A stretch of DNA of 64,000 bases, taken from Liopterus haemorrhoidalis (lineage: Eukaryota > Arthropoda > Insecta > Coleoptera > Dytiscidae). A program made the position numbers and the translations under genes. The notes under the pieces are model-generated. The model had not been told where the DNA came from, made no database searches, and saw only the letters and a list, made by a program, of their open reading frames with translations. Every line of letters begins with the position of its first letter. Within the stretch, counting starts at the first letter, position 1. Below, piece by piece: positions 1 to 10,339 of this stretch. The stretch covers positions 59,006,907 through 59,070,906 of the forward strand of contig OZ020616.1 in the NCBI GenBank assembly GCA_963971575.1, in the 5' to 3' direction.

Positions 1-481
1 TAAACTTCGCCCGCATTGCCAACTTAATTTCTATTATAAAAAAATACTCCTTAAATTTGTGCTGTCAACATTTTATATTATCATAAACAAGAATACTGTA
101 TTATATCGACGTTATAAGAAGTTTATACTTATTGTTATAATAAAATTATTTATTTTAATAATGTGTTTAATAAAATACAGAGCTACAATAATTGAGATAA
201 AATGTATCGACTTACATGTTAATACAGGTGTAATATATTCTTTATTGTAGTGTCTTTATTGTAGAATGAAATGAAATATCCTTATTTGTTTATAATAATT
301 CAAAATGTGCGTCTGCGCAAACAGTTCAAAACTGGTAATTTCATGACGGTAACTTAAGGACAAAATTACTGTAGCTGATGATAGCACCAGAGATTTAAAC
401 ATCAAGTGTGAAAGCATACCGATCTTAAACATCGGTGAACTGTAAGTTCACTCGTCTTAAAGATCTAGTGTGAAAAGGGTA
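1..481 (-). mobile_element. Harbinger-type MITE, partial (window edge)
   Basis: This stretch is the reverse complement of 38894-39374, part of a 600-bp element present in full at 38894-39493. The terminal inverted repeat ends at 481 (reading TGTGAAAAGGGTA). About 120 bp of the element lies outside the window. The short open frames inside it occur in both copies and look like chance frames in AT-rich DNA. It abuts mariner sequence directly at 482, so it inserted into that mariner. Confidence 0.75.
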
Positions 482-984
482 TTGGACACACTGCAACGGA
501 AACTTTTGCAAAACTTCAGCAGGCCAACGGAGACAGTGCTTTGTCAAGGATCCAGGGTTGTTGTTGGTTTAAGGCATTTTCAGAAGAGAGTTGATTGAAG
601 ATGAATCACGCAGCGGAAGAACCGATGAAAATGTCGACAGAATCCGGAATTTTGTGCGTTCAGACAGTCAGAATGATCGGGGAAAAAAATTTGACTCACA
701 CTACCGTTCATCAGATTCTAGCAAATGAATTGGGGATGAAAAAAACATACAGCAATTTCAATAAACGAGTTTTTGGCCAGTAAAAACATTCCTGTGGCTC
801 CTCAGCCTCCTTATTCGCCTGACTTGAGTCCTTGTTACTTTTTCCTCTTCCCAAGAATGAAAAATTACCACAATGGACGTCATTCAAACGTCCGTAACTG
901 AACGCTGACAGTATCCGAATTCCAGCACTGCTATGAGGATTGGAATAACCGTCACCAGCGCTGTGTGGCTTCCCAAGGAAGTTA

Positions 985-1662
985 CAGTAATACCCCGCTA
1001 CTCGACGTTAATTCGTTCTGTAAAAGTGTCGAGTAGCGATTACGACGAGTGGCGAGTCGAATTTCTCCATAAGAAATAAAGGGAATCATATATACATATA
1101 TACATATATACATATACATATACATACAGAGTGATTATTTAATGGCGAGACGACGTCACCGAATTTTACGTGCCTTCTAGCAGAAATACTGGTGAATACT
1201 ATGACTATAATAACTATGATTATGAAGAAAAAAAGATTATGCGCATGCGCGCATTATCGCCTGCTACGATGTGAATGAAACGGCAAATTATTAAAACTTC
1301 CAGTGACGTCGTCTCGCCATTAAATAATCACTCTGTATATATAAATACATAAATGTATATGTTTTCCTATTAGCTATGCTTGCATTTCTATCCTTTGGAC
1401 CCATAATTATAAATACAAATCACTTATTTTAGCAAAAAACAAAAAGTTCATAGCTGCACTAAATCTGAGTTGTTGTCAAGATATCTAGGCACGAACTGCT
1501 GGCCATGCGTTCATTTTGCTTTGTTTACCAAAATATGTATCACGTGATCGGTACTCGATCACGCGTCGGATAGCGACGCTTCCGTCGACTCTCACTCTCG
1601 ACATTTACGTCGAGTGGCGAAAACATCGAGCTAAGAGGCAGTCGAGTAACGGGGTATTACTG
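985..1662. mobile_element. pogo/Tigger-like MITE with TA duplication
   Basis: Terminal inverted repeats read CAGTAATACCCCGCTACTCG at 985 and its complement ending at 1662. TA is duplicated at 983-984 and 1663-1664, and removing the element restores continuous mariner sequence. CAGTA-type ends plus TA duplication fit the pogo/Tigger branch of Tc1/mariner. There is no transposase inside. It contains the smaller MITE at 1127-1335. Confidence 0.85.
1127..1335. mobile_element. 209-bp MITE nested in the pogo-like MITE
   Basis: Inverted repeats of about 33 bp (starting CAGAGTGATTATTTAATGGC) bound a 209-bp element, with TA on both sides (1125-1126, 1336-1337). It sits next to a (TATACA)n stretch. 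It is non-coding, and the TA duplication points to a Tc1/mariner-type mobiliser. Confidence 0.85.
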
Positions 1663-1750
1663 TATCTGTAGGGAGACAATATTGAATTGTAATTCTATTC
1701 GAATAAAAATAAATAAATAAATCGATCCGGTTAATTAATTTACACAGTTC

Positions 1751-2339
1751 ATATATTTTTTCTTTCCCATCGACCGTTTTTGCAAGTTAATTATCGCTTA
1801 AAACGATATATTTTTTTTTATTCAAATACAAGTGTCTCATTACTTCATACATAGAAGTTTTAATGAGTTTCCACAGCCTCCAGAGTTGCACTGCTTTCAA
1901 TGCAAAATGATTTATATATTTTTTCAAACAATTACCATTCCAAGAAGACAATGTTTCTAATTGCCATATGTGTCTGTTTAGTTTATTTACGACGTGAAAA
2001 ATTCGTCACAGGTACTGTACTTAAGGCCTTTATGTCTCTCATTTGCATACAAGAGACCCTCGATTTACGCGTGCAACGGGGAATAAAAGTTTCAAACGTG
2101 AAATTAATTCACGAGAGACGGTAGAACTTTAAGTATATGCTACGATAAAAGAGTTCCACAGGCGGACACAAATAAATTAGATAAATGGCTCTGCAAACGG
2201 AACAGATATAAGAGTGATGATAGGAGACTGTAAAGAGGTCAACTAACATCTAGTACAAGGTGTTTGTCGTCTTAACGCTGTATAACATCCACAGATTACA
2301 AGTTTCTAATACAAAACTAACAATCTATATTAAAAGAAT
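1751..2339. other. No recognisable feature
   Basis: AT-rich sequence. The 74-codon frame at 1900-2124 has no recognisable domain and no repeat partner in the window, so I do not call it a gene. Confidence 0.5.
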
Positions 2340-2485
2340 CAGTTGTTGCCACCACAGGACCGACCGCCATCAAAAAGTACTTGTATAAAATACATTCTAG
2401 CAGCAGAGTAGAAATAACTTGGCCTAATATTTTCTAACAGAGATATCATTTACCATGACCATGGAAACGTTACAAATAAATATGG
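2340..2485 (+). repeat. Dispersed repeat, partner at 62950-63095
   Basis: About 145 bp (CACCACAGGACCGACCG ... ACCATGACCATGGAAACG) recurs in the same orientation at 62950-63095 with scattered differences. No TIR or coding content is seen. It is a fragment of an unidentified interspersed repeat. Confidence 0.7.
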
Positions 2486-2539
2486 GACAATAGATACATA
2501 GAAAAAATTTTGAAATTATGACAATTTTTTTAATGGCAT

Positions 2540-3180
2540 AATTTACATTATTTGTGAAAATTGTATATTTAAAAAAATCACAACTCGAAAACGGTTAGAG
2601 ATATCGAACTGCGGTTAAAATTTTTGGATTTCTCGTATTTTATTTAGCCTAGAAAAAATTTGAGGCCTTATTCGTTTTGCGTATTTTAAAATTCTGACAA
2701 ATTTTAATATGGCGTGATTTATAGAAATTTTCATTTTATCATGGACGTATCTCAAAAACGAAATGCGATAAAGACCTGCGGTTGAAATTTTTGTAATCTT
2801 GAGGTCCTAATTGACTTGTAACCAAATTTTTAAACAAAAAAATTTTTGAAATTTTGAATTTTTTTTAAAGATTTTGAAAATTTTAATAAATCGTAACTAA
2901 AAAATGGTTAGGGATAAAAATCTGCGGTGAGAATTTTTAGAATTCTCCTATATTGTTTAGTCTAAAAAAAAATTTGGGCTTTAATAAACCAATTATTAAG
3001 TTTTGTATGGGCAGTAATCCAAAACCTTTGAAAATGGCCGAAAATCGAAAAAATCGTAAGGGGTACCCCTTACGAAAATCGTGATTTTCAAGCAAAAAAT
3101 GTTTGTCTCCGTTTTTATTGAAAATTGGTACAAATATGTATTTTTGGCCATAGATTAACAAAATTTGGTCCATTTTGAAT
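2540..3180 (+). repeat. Degenerate satellite-like array
   Basis: Diverged units recur roughly every 100-170 bp, each with a phrase like 'GATATCGAACTGCGGTTAAAA' (shortened: CTGCGGTTRAAATTTTT) followed by a T-rich tract and GGAATTCTCC-like sequence. The reverse complement of the same phrase recurs in the array at 47870-49870, so both belong to one repeat family. Confidence 0.6.
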
Positions 3181-3199
3181 TTTGGGCAAAAGTTTTGAA

Positions 3200-3640
3200 A
3201 TTATAGACAAAAAACTGATTCAAACCGGCTCTAACTCAAAAACTAGGAAAGCATGAATTTTTTATACATTTTTTTCATAATCCTCACCCCAAAATTAGCT
3301 TAAAATTATATTTTAGCTAAAATCGGAGTCAAAAATATTTTGACCAAAATTTCAAATTTTTATAGATAAAAAAAAAATAATTTTGTTGAAAAATTGGTGT
3401 ACTTACACATTTTTTGCCTTAGATCACAAATATGTGGTTACTTTTGAGTTATGGTCAAAAATTTTGACATATTTGACAAAAAAGTAAAATGAAATAAAAA
3501 AAAGAGTCCACAAAATTCCCCTTTTTTAATAAAAAATTAATAAAATAATCTTAATAAACTAACACTTGAACTAACTAATATCTTGAAATATCTCACTTAT
3601 TTACTTTTCATCAAAAATAAATATGAGAAAAGAAACTATT
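3200..3640. repeat. Dispersed repeat, inverted partner at 37365-37490
   Basis: The segment around 3395-3480 (CTTAGATCACAAATATGTGG) is recognisably the reverse complement of 37365-37490. The rest is AT-rich, with phrases such as AACTCAAAAACTAGG that resemble the neighbouring array. No coding content. Confidence 0.5.
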
Positions 3641-3673
3641 CCTCTCTGGTAAATGCGAAGGGTACTCCAGCTA

Positions 3674-3674
<1 letters not shown>

Positions 3675-3707
<33 letters not shown>
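3675..3707. repeat. (TA)n microsatellite
   Basis: About 16 uninterrupted TA units. Confidence 0.95.
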
Positions 3708-3709
<2 letters not shown>

Positions 3710-4560
3710 CGGTTTATCAGCGCTCAATCAATCCATAGGGCATATAAAAATTTATTTATTAAAAAAATTCGTTTTATATTAACAGTGTTAAAATTAGTTT
3801 AAATAAAAACATCCCCATCCCCCTTATATATTAAATAATTCACCCCTCTGTTTAACTTTTGTCATCCTTAAAATAATAATTAATTAAAAGTTTGCGGCTT
3901 GATAATTTTCCGAGTCGTTACAAGTGATGAGCCTAAATAAGATATAGCGGTGATCCAGTTGGGGGGTAGTGAGTGCCCCCCAGGGGACGGTGAGGGTATG
4001 GGGGCGGCACGTGACCACCCCCAGGTCGCGTGGACAACATATGTTATCGAGTGTTTACAAGATTATAACTCAAGAGGGTTGTTAACAATAATTAGGGTAT
4101 TTTTCCCACATTGTTAACATCTATGAACTGTCACAACAGCACTAACAGCTATTCATTTACTTATTTCTAACTTTAGATGTATTTAACAAAACTTTTTCAG
4201 GAAGGTTGCAGGTTGTAGTTTTTTGTTGTGTGTGGAAACAAGACTGCCAACTTTAAACGGAGGAATGGCGTTCTTGTAAAATCCCCAGAGTGAACTTCTG
4301 AGATAGCATTAAACGTTATAGTTGAGATCACTTTTACAGCGAGCTGTAAAGAATTCTTTGCTCTTTTATCACACTGAATTCAGATAACGTATAGATTTTT
4401 ACAAAATTCGCTATTTCAAGTAGATCAGATACCAAGATACCAACACACCATTGGGGCTACAAAAATGGTCCATTCTATCCATTATTATATGACTTACAGC
4501 TGACATTGGCGAATACTGCCGATTAAACTACTCATTAAATTCGAACGAGGGCTACCTCTT
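3708..4560. other. Unassigned; short GC-rich patch at 3950-4035
   Basis: Mostly AT-rich with no recognisable gene. The exception is a GC-rich patch at about 3950-4035 (GGGGGGTAGTGAGTGCCCCC and GGGGGCGGCACGTGACC). I see no TIR or domain in it. Confidence 0.4.
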
Positions 4561-4573
4561 AAGTTTTTACAAA

Positions 4574-4640
4574 AATTGATGTGAATTTTCACACATTTCA
4601 GGGTTTCGCAGGTATTTAGTAAGTGAATGATGATTATTTG
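4574..4640 (-). mobile_element. HINE-like element, 3' terminus fragment
   Basis: Carries the family's 3'-end signature in reverse complement: TTGATGTGAATTTTCACACA followed by CAGGGTTTCGCAGGTAT. Only the terminus is present. The downstream sequence (GTGAATGATGATTATT) matches the fragment at 44550-44630, suggesting a subfamily distinct from the GTCT copies. Confidence 0.65.
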
Positions 4641-4789
4641 GGATGCCAAAACAAATTTTATGTTAACATATTTTTTTGTTAATTTTAATTCGAATGCCTA
4701 ATACCATTATTTAGTGTGGGAGCTCTGATATATAAATATGACATGTCACGATTGGCTCATTTATTTATTTCATTTGTACTTACTCTGAG

Positions 4790-4908
4790 CGGATCAAATC
4801 TGGACCCCCCCCCTATTAATGGTTGCTATGATACTCGGAAGGATTATGGGTTGTTCAATTAAACTCAACATTTTAGCTTATCTACTTTAATTATGATACG
4901 GTTTAAAT
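4790..4908 (+). repeat. Dispersed repeat, partner at 9255-9385
   Basis: GAGCGGATCAAATCTGGA through TTAATTATGATACGGTTT recurs at 9255-9385 in the same orientation, where it directly follows a LINE tail. Class unknown. Confidence 0.7.
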
Positions 4909-5259
4909 ATTTACACTAATTACACTAGACTTACAATTACGTCGATACAGCTAAATCCAAAGAGACACAGAAACACACACTGGGCACACTACACCAAACT
5001 AACGAACACTACCTTAACGTAAATACGAAATTACTTGGTTACATTTTACTTGTCCGACCGAACACTCTAAATGACTCTAACCCATGATGAACAAATTCTC
5101 ACTCTACTTAAAACACGACTTAACTTCTTCACTCTTTAGACTCAACTTTTAAACATGGTCTTTTAACCATACGACGGGTCAAAATCAACTACTATTTAAA
5201 ACGCGACTACCCTGAAATGCTTACATTGGCCAACAGTTAAATGTCATTTAACACCTCTT
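4909..5259. other. No recognisable feature
   Basis: A C/A-rich stretch (AGAGACACAGAAACACACACT and similar) without an open frame. It could be part of the repeat beginning at 4790, but the partner copy at 9255 does not extend this far. Confidence 0.4.
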
Positions 5260-6394
5260 CGGGTCTATTCTCTAAGCATGATGTTAAAATCTTAGCGTCA
5301 GAAACTGACGTTAATTTTTTTAACACCATTTTTAACCTAAATGCTATTCGCTAAACATATATGTGTTAATATTATAGCGCGGCGGCGTTAAAATAGCCAG
5401 TTAACGTTCTACAATAAGCGCCTACCGAAACGGTGGCTTTAAAAGTTAACGCTAGTGTTTAGTTTGCAAAAATGGCTGATCTTATTTAAGCAAATGTCAT
5501 GTTATTTAAAAAAAAAAAAAATGAATAAAACACAAGACGGAGGAATATTAATTAACTTTCTATTACTTTTTAAAGTGAATTCTTTACAGTAGAGATAAGA
5601 ATGACGCTTCATAATTTTTGTTATATAAGTAACCCAGACGCAATTTCAAGTAATTGTATAGAAAGGAAGTAAATGGAGTATTGGAGAGCAGTTTTGGTTT
5701 TTGTTGAGACACAGAACTTAAAATTATAATCCTCTGAAAGCTACAAAACTTCACTTATGCCTCCACCGTGTTTCAAAATATCGCAGTACATTTTAATGGT
5801 GTATTCTTTGAAGAAACAATTGATGAGATTGATAATGACGATCACAACAGTGTTCTCCAGGGTAGAAATAGCGTAATAAATCAAATTTAATAATTAATAT
5901 CACCGAACACCTGTTTAAAAATAGAATGAACATATAATTCACATTTTATTAAAAAATTAGATAAACTGTTATAATACAATGTAGTATATAAATTGACTAA
6001 ACAAAAGTTGAATAAAGTTATATTTTAATTTAATACACTGTGGAAACCAGTTATAATGAGAATCACAGGACCAAACATTTCTGTTCCATTTTTAAAATAA
6101 ATTTCGCCACTGAATATTTAATTCAACACCGAAATATTAGGTAAAGATTCTCTTGGCATTTGACTAAATAAATACTCCTGTTAAAATTCAACGTAACAGC
6201 GCATGCGCGTGCAGTTAATATTTGCCTCTCTACAGGGTGAGTTAGCGCCTCGCGTTAACAAATATTGTATTAACGCTTACCCTAACAAATGCTCTTACAG
6301 AATAGCATTTTTGGATAATGACGTTAGACATGGAGTTAAAATAAAAATATTAACCTGACGCTAATTTTAACGCATTTCTTACAGAATACACCCG
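5260..6394 (+). mobile_element. 1.1-kb TIR element, copy 1
   Basis: Imperfect terminal inverted repeats of about 40 bp: CGGGTCTATTCTCTAAGCAT at 5260, and the complement of CGGGTGTATTCTGTAAGAAA ending at 6394. Flanks show a possible 3-bp duplication, CTT. A second copy lies inverted at 12478-13976. There is no transposase frame, so it is non-autonomous. The 3-bp duplications and CGGGT ends do not let me assign a superfamily with confidence. Confidence 0.8.
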
Positions 6395-6725
6395 CTTGAC
6401 TGTTTGTCTTGTACTATCTTAAAATTCATAATTTATTGGCGATAATTAATTATTATTTATGTGCTTATGGTTGACGTATATTTTTAACACAATAATTTAC
6501 GATTCACTTTTCATGTTACATTGACAAAGGCTCAAGTTACAATAATAAACAAGTCTACCCTTATCTTGAATGCCCTTTCTAAGAAATAGATTATTTTTTA
6601 TCATTTAACATATTAAATATTTTACTCTAATTGAATTATTATAATGAATTTATTTTTGAAATTATATTTATGAAATAATACTAAAATTACCTCCCTTACA
6701 TTAGGTTTCTAAATATGTGCAGTAT

Positions 6726-6729
<4 letters not shown>
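6395..6729. other. No recognisable feature
   Basis: Very AT-rich sequence with no frame, TIR or repeat partner that I can see. Confidence 0.5.

Positions 6730-6764
<35 letters not shown>
6730..6764. repeat. (TA)n microsatellite
   Basis: About 17 TA units immediately upstream of a HINE-like core copy. Confidence 0.95.
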
Positions 6765-6767
<3 letters not shown>

Positions 6768-6889
6768 AGGTTCATTAAGATTTTGAAAATTGCGCCTATA
6801 GCTTCCATTGGTTGTTTTAAGTCCTAAGTTCCGCCCCTCTGATTTCGTATACATTAAAACATAGAATTAAATTATAATTTCAACACTTC

Positions 6890-7260
6890 CTACTAGTTAA
6901 TAAATTTACGCTTTTAAAAATTAAATGCAAAATTTGCTAAAATATAACTAGAATTTTGACAAAATATTAAACAAAATAAAAATGCAAAAAAAAACAAAAT
7001 TGCAACAGGAAGCGAACCGTAGTTTGCAACTTAGGAAGCGAGATATCTAACCACTACACCATGAAGGCATACTGGTCTACTGTCTTACATAACATATTAA
7101 ATATTTACATCTTCAACCAAAAAAACATAAAAAATGCGTTATTTTCCGAATACATAATCTGATCAGAAATTCCTGTTGTACTATTCCGGTTCATACCAAT
7201 GTACATTACTTAGAATTTTTTCTGATTTTTAGTTTAAAAACTATATAGAGCATAGAAATA
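6890..7260 (-). mobile_element. HINE-like element, divergent copy with tRNA-Arg-like module
   Basis: Contains the family blocks in the order seen at 36391-37282: AATTTACGCTYTTAAAAATT with ATATAACTAGAATTTTGAC, then a tRNA-like block, then the core (TTTTCCGAATACATAATCTG ... ACATTACTTAGAATTTTT). It lacks the 3' terminus, the subterminal repeats and the GTCT array. Its tRNA-like block differs from that of the other copies (see 7010-7076). Confidence 0.7.
7010..7076 (-). ncRNA. tRNA-Arg(CCT)-like module (not a functional tRNA)
   Basis: On the minus strand an A box (TGGTGTAGTGG) and a weaker B box (GGTTCG) are spaced as in a tRNA. Between them the would-be anticodon loop TTCCTAA places CCT at the anticodon. 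Acceptor-stem pairing is poor. I read it as a decayed tRNA-derived block inside a repeat. Confidence 0.45.
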
Positions 7261-7330
7261 TCAATTAAAAATAAAATTCAAGACCTACTAGAAGCCTTTT
7301 TTTCGATCATATTGTATTTCATATATTAAT

Positions 7331-7918
7331 AAAAAAAAAATTTGATGTAAGGACAGTAAATTAGCTTTCGTTGCACGTTTTAGTACGTAATAGTCAACCG
7401 TTTACTAAATTTTATAAAAAAAAATAACTAATGTTTTCCAATTTGTCATTTTTTTTTGTAAAAACCCAACAGTATAGTTTAATTTAAGTACACAATACAG
7501 GGAGTGACAAAAATATACTTTTAAAACATTTGTATTATTTTTTTAGTAGCAGTGCTGACAGTAAATATAATTGAAACTGTCCCCGAACACCCTGTGTATC
7601 TGGCAGTTATGTCAGGTAGTAATGTCTCCCCAAAGCACAGGAGTCCCAGAAAGAATTATTATGACATACGAGACATGTAATGTGAGGATATGTAAATGTG
7701 TGGTATGTACTGCTGCGCAACATAATGGTACAATTAAAAATTATTGTGTCGACTAAATTTATAGACTGTGTTTCAATCCAGTCATAAATTTACTATATAG
7801 TAATCAGCCTCGGTTTAACATAGTAGCAAAACTAAAGACTGTTAAACATTAAAAGTAGCTCTTTGGGTTTTTTAATATTTTGTGGGGCACCTTTGACATA
7901 CATGAAATGTTACGATAA
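7331..7918. other. No recognisable feature
   Basis: AT-rich. The 61-codon frame at 7571-7756 matches nothing I know and no other place in the window. Confidence 0.5.
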
Positions 7919-8935
7919 AGGATTCCACACACCAAAGCGGCCGCGGTGGCGGCCACGGTAGCGGCCACGGTAGCGATACGACTAGCGATCAGGTCTCCTC
8001 ACACTAACGCGGTGGGAGTGGCGGTAGCGGTAGCGATCAGTTAGTGAATCACGGTATATAGTTGTATGATAATATTGATTGCGAGAATACAATAGAATAA
8101 TTAATTGTATGTAGAGGAAAAATAATAATCTACTTACAGTCTGTTTCAAACGGTTAGGCGGAGCTAAATGGGAATTTCGTTCTTTTAGGGTGTCACGAAA
8201 AGGGACCTTGCTTGGGTTATTTCATTTTTCACGTTGGAATGTCAAAATTTAAAATTCCAACAATGAAACCATGGAAACGAATGACATATGTCAAACTTAA
8301 ATTAATTTTCTTACATATTTTAATGACAAAAATAAATAAATGGGATATTTGTATTAAGAATGACACAAAAAATCAAAATATAAAGAAAATGACATTTTAA
8401 AATGATATTAACCTTAACCAAAAAATGTTTGTTGCAAGTATGATTTACAAAGCTTAAACAAAACGGCTGAAAAGCATTATTTAAACGATGAAAGTAACTA
8501 GATTGCAAAATCTAGTTCCGCCTAATCGTTTGGAACAGACTTTACTATCAATTTCCAAAACTTTTCCTATTTCGTCCCACACTTTATTTGTTTTCCTAAT
8601 ATTCTTGTAATCAGGATGTGCTAAGTCATACAAAATTAAATGATCCTTTACTGATCTATGATTTTTTCTGTTAAATTATCTATTTTCGACATTATTTTCT
8701 TAAATATATTCACTCTGTGGTATATAAACAATGAATATCGCGCGGCCTAACGCAACTTGTCGAGTTCGGCCGCCAGTGTTTGGTGATCGCTAGACTGAAC
8801 GCTGCAGTCGGTGGCGTTCTCAGATAGCGGAACGCTTGTATGTGCGTGGTCTCATTGTATTGTATAGGTTGCGTTAGGCCGCTGCATTATCGCCACAGCG
8901 GCCGCCACCGCGGCCGCTTTGGTGTGTGGAATCCT
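7919..8935. mobile_element. 1-kb element with GC-rich TIRs, PIF/Harbinger-like
   Basis: Long inverted repeats start AGGATTCCACACACCAAAGC and run into GCGGCCGCGGTGGCGGCC, mirrored at the right end. TAA is duplicated at 7916-7918 and 8936-8938, the 3-bp TWA target typical of PIF/Harbinger. The left arm continues as GCC/ACGGTAGCG repeats. No transposase is present. A different MITE sits inside (8137-8541). Confidence 0.75.
8137..8541. mobile_element. CAGTCTG-family MITE, copy 1
   Basis: TIRs begin CAGTCTGTTTCAAACGGTTA, matched inverted at the right end. TA precedes the left end. About 405 bp. Close copies are at 24646-25055 and 60067-60462. The TA target and CAGT-type ends suggest a Tc1/mariner-type mobiliser. 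The short frames inside are shared by the copies but show no transposase motif. Confidence 0.85.
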
Positions 8936-8989
8936 TAAGATTTATTTACTTAATCCTGAAGCCTTTCTACCTTGCAGTGTAAGGCTATA

Positions 8990-9265
8990 GTCGAGTTACT
9001 TATTTTCTAGTGTTGTTCTCCATGCTTCTTTACATCGTGTTCTGTCCTTTGTATATTTTCATATCTCCTCCCAGTTTACGCCTCTCTTCGTTGCAGCTTC
9101 TTTTGTTTCTTGGTGCCAGGTTTTTCTCGGTCTTCCTAGTCTAACTTTCTTCACTGTTCTTGTTTCATAAACTCTTTTTACTATTTTGTCATCACTCATT
9201 CTGTGTACATGTCCCAGCCATCTTAGTTGGCCTTTTGTCCATTGTTTGACTTGCGAGCGGATCAA
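8990..9265 (-). pseudogene. LINE reverse-transcriptase C-terminal tail
   Basis: The minus strand encodes a tail of the form RWLGHVHRMSDDKIVKR ... LGRPRKTW ... RGVNWEEI. This is characteristic of the end of insect non-LTR retrotransposon polyproteins (endonuclease plus reverse transcriptase). A frameshift follows, after which TKDRTRCKEAWR continues in another frame. No endonuclease or RT palm domain is present, so the copy is 5'-truncated and dead. The sequence at 9255-9385 that follows is a repeat shared with 4790-4908. Confidence 0.8.
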
Positions 9266-9385
9266 CTCTGGATCCCCTCATAGGTCCGCTAGCTGGTTGC
9301 TATGATTCTCAGAAAGGAGTTAAGGGTTGTTTAATTAAAGTCAACATTTTAACTAACCTACTTTAATTACGATACGGTTTAATAT
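9255..9385 (+). repeat. Dispersed repeat, partner at 4790-4908
   Basis: GAGCGGATCAACTCTGGATC through TTAATTACGATACGGTTTAA matches 4790-4908 with indels. Confidence 0.7.
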
Positions 9386-9590
9386 GAAGGTTTCCTTTTA
9401 TATTTCGGGATTTGAGATCAAAAACAATTATTTATCAACAAAAGTGGCTTTATTGTTCAATATATTATCCAGGAAGATCAATAGAGAGTTTGTCCAAACT
9501 CTCCATTCCAGACCTGGTGTATGAGAAGTCTACAGCATCTCAAAGGGCCCTTTGTTAAGTACCGTTTCAACCACAAGGTAAGTCCATCAA
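9386..9590 (-). mobile_element. mariner (family 3) 3'-end remnant
   Basis: TTTATATTTCGGGATTTGAG resembles the TIR region of the family-3 mariner at 25523 (CTTATATTTCGGGATTG). Read on the minus strand, the adjoining sequence (ATTGAACAATAAAGCCAC) resembles the transposase end and 3' UTR of that kind of mariner. No catalytic motifs remain. Confidence 0.5.
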
Positions 9591-10339
9591 CCTGTATATA
9601 ACCAATCCAATCTCCAGTATTCTACAATCGCGAAAGATTGCGCTCAATAAAGTCCAATCGCTTTATTTCGCGTTTTTCATCCAGTAAATCCTGTCTTACG
9701 ATTTTCGCGGGTCCCTCACTGCAGGAACCTGGTCAATATCTCCGTCTGGAAACATTGCAGGGCTCCACATTTAACATTTTTGTAAAATTATTAATTTGCA
9801 TATCACTTGATCCTTGTTCTACAATTATCGATTGCGAGTTTATTATTTGATGACACAAGAGCTGCTGAACACTTGACAGACAATGTTATCATCTATAATT
9901 GAATTTCGTGAACAAAAGGATATATTTGGCTGGAGCGGGAAATCTGATATCTTAAATGTCACAATAGATAATCTTGAATTGTTAGACATTACACAAATAT
10001 TAATTTAAGGGTTATTAGAAAAGGGTTATGAACTCGATAATATACAAAAAATTAAGACAAGGAATAAGATCTGTTTTACGAATATTGCAGTTAGGTTCGG
10101 TTTGAATTTAATTTATATAAAACCCTTTATTTGTGTCTTTGTTTTGTTAGTTAGCTTGGTTGATTTTTGCATGCAGGGAGACGTTGCAAACAGCCGCCTC
10201 CGCTTTCAGTGCCCTGTTAATGAGATAGCGGTTTCTTAGTCTGTGTAAACAGCAGATTGTTATTTACTTGCTGGATGCTCAAATAAACAACTTTATTAAC
10301 ATTATTGAAAACACGCAAACAACATCATAATTCGCTAGA
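9591..10339. other. No recognisable feature
   Basis: No domain, TIR or repeat partner is recognised. A 70-codon frame at 9638-9850 has no recognisable content. Confidence 0.45.

Larger units (their letters stand above)
482..1747 (+). pseudogene. mariner transposon (family 1), broken and interrupted
   Basis: The sequence matches the family-1 mariner seen in longer form at 22167-23170 and 47056-47860. Transposase pieces are recognisable: the N-terminal region around 490-780 (GNELGM-type segment and VHQIL motif), then the PPYSPDLSPC catalytic-aspartate region around 805-850. The coding frame is destroyed by stops and indels, and the segment holding the first catalytic aspartate is missing. At 985 the element is split by a pogo-like MITE and resumes at 1663 with the usual mariner 3' sequence, ending in a TIR (CCGGTTAATTAATTTACAC) near 1747. 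No functional product is possible. Confidence 0.85.
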
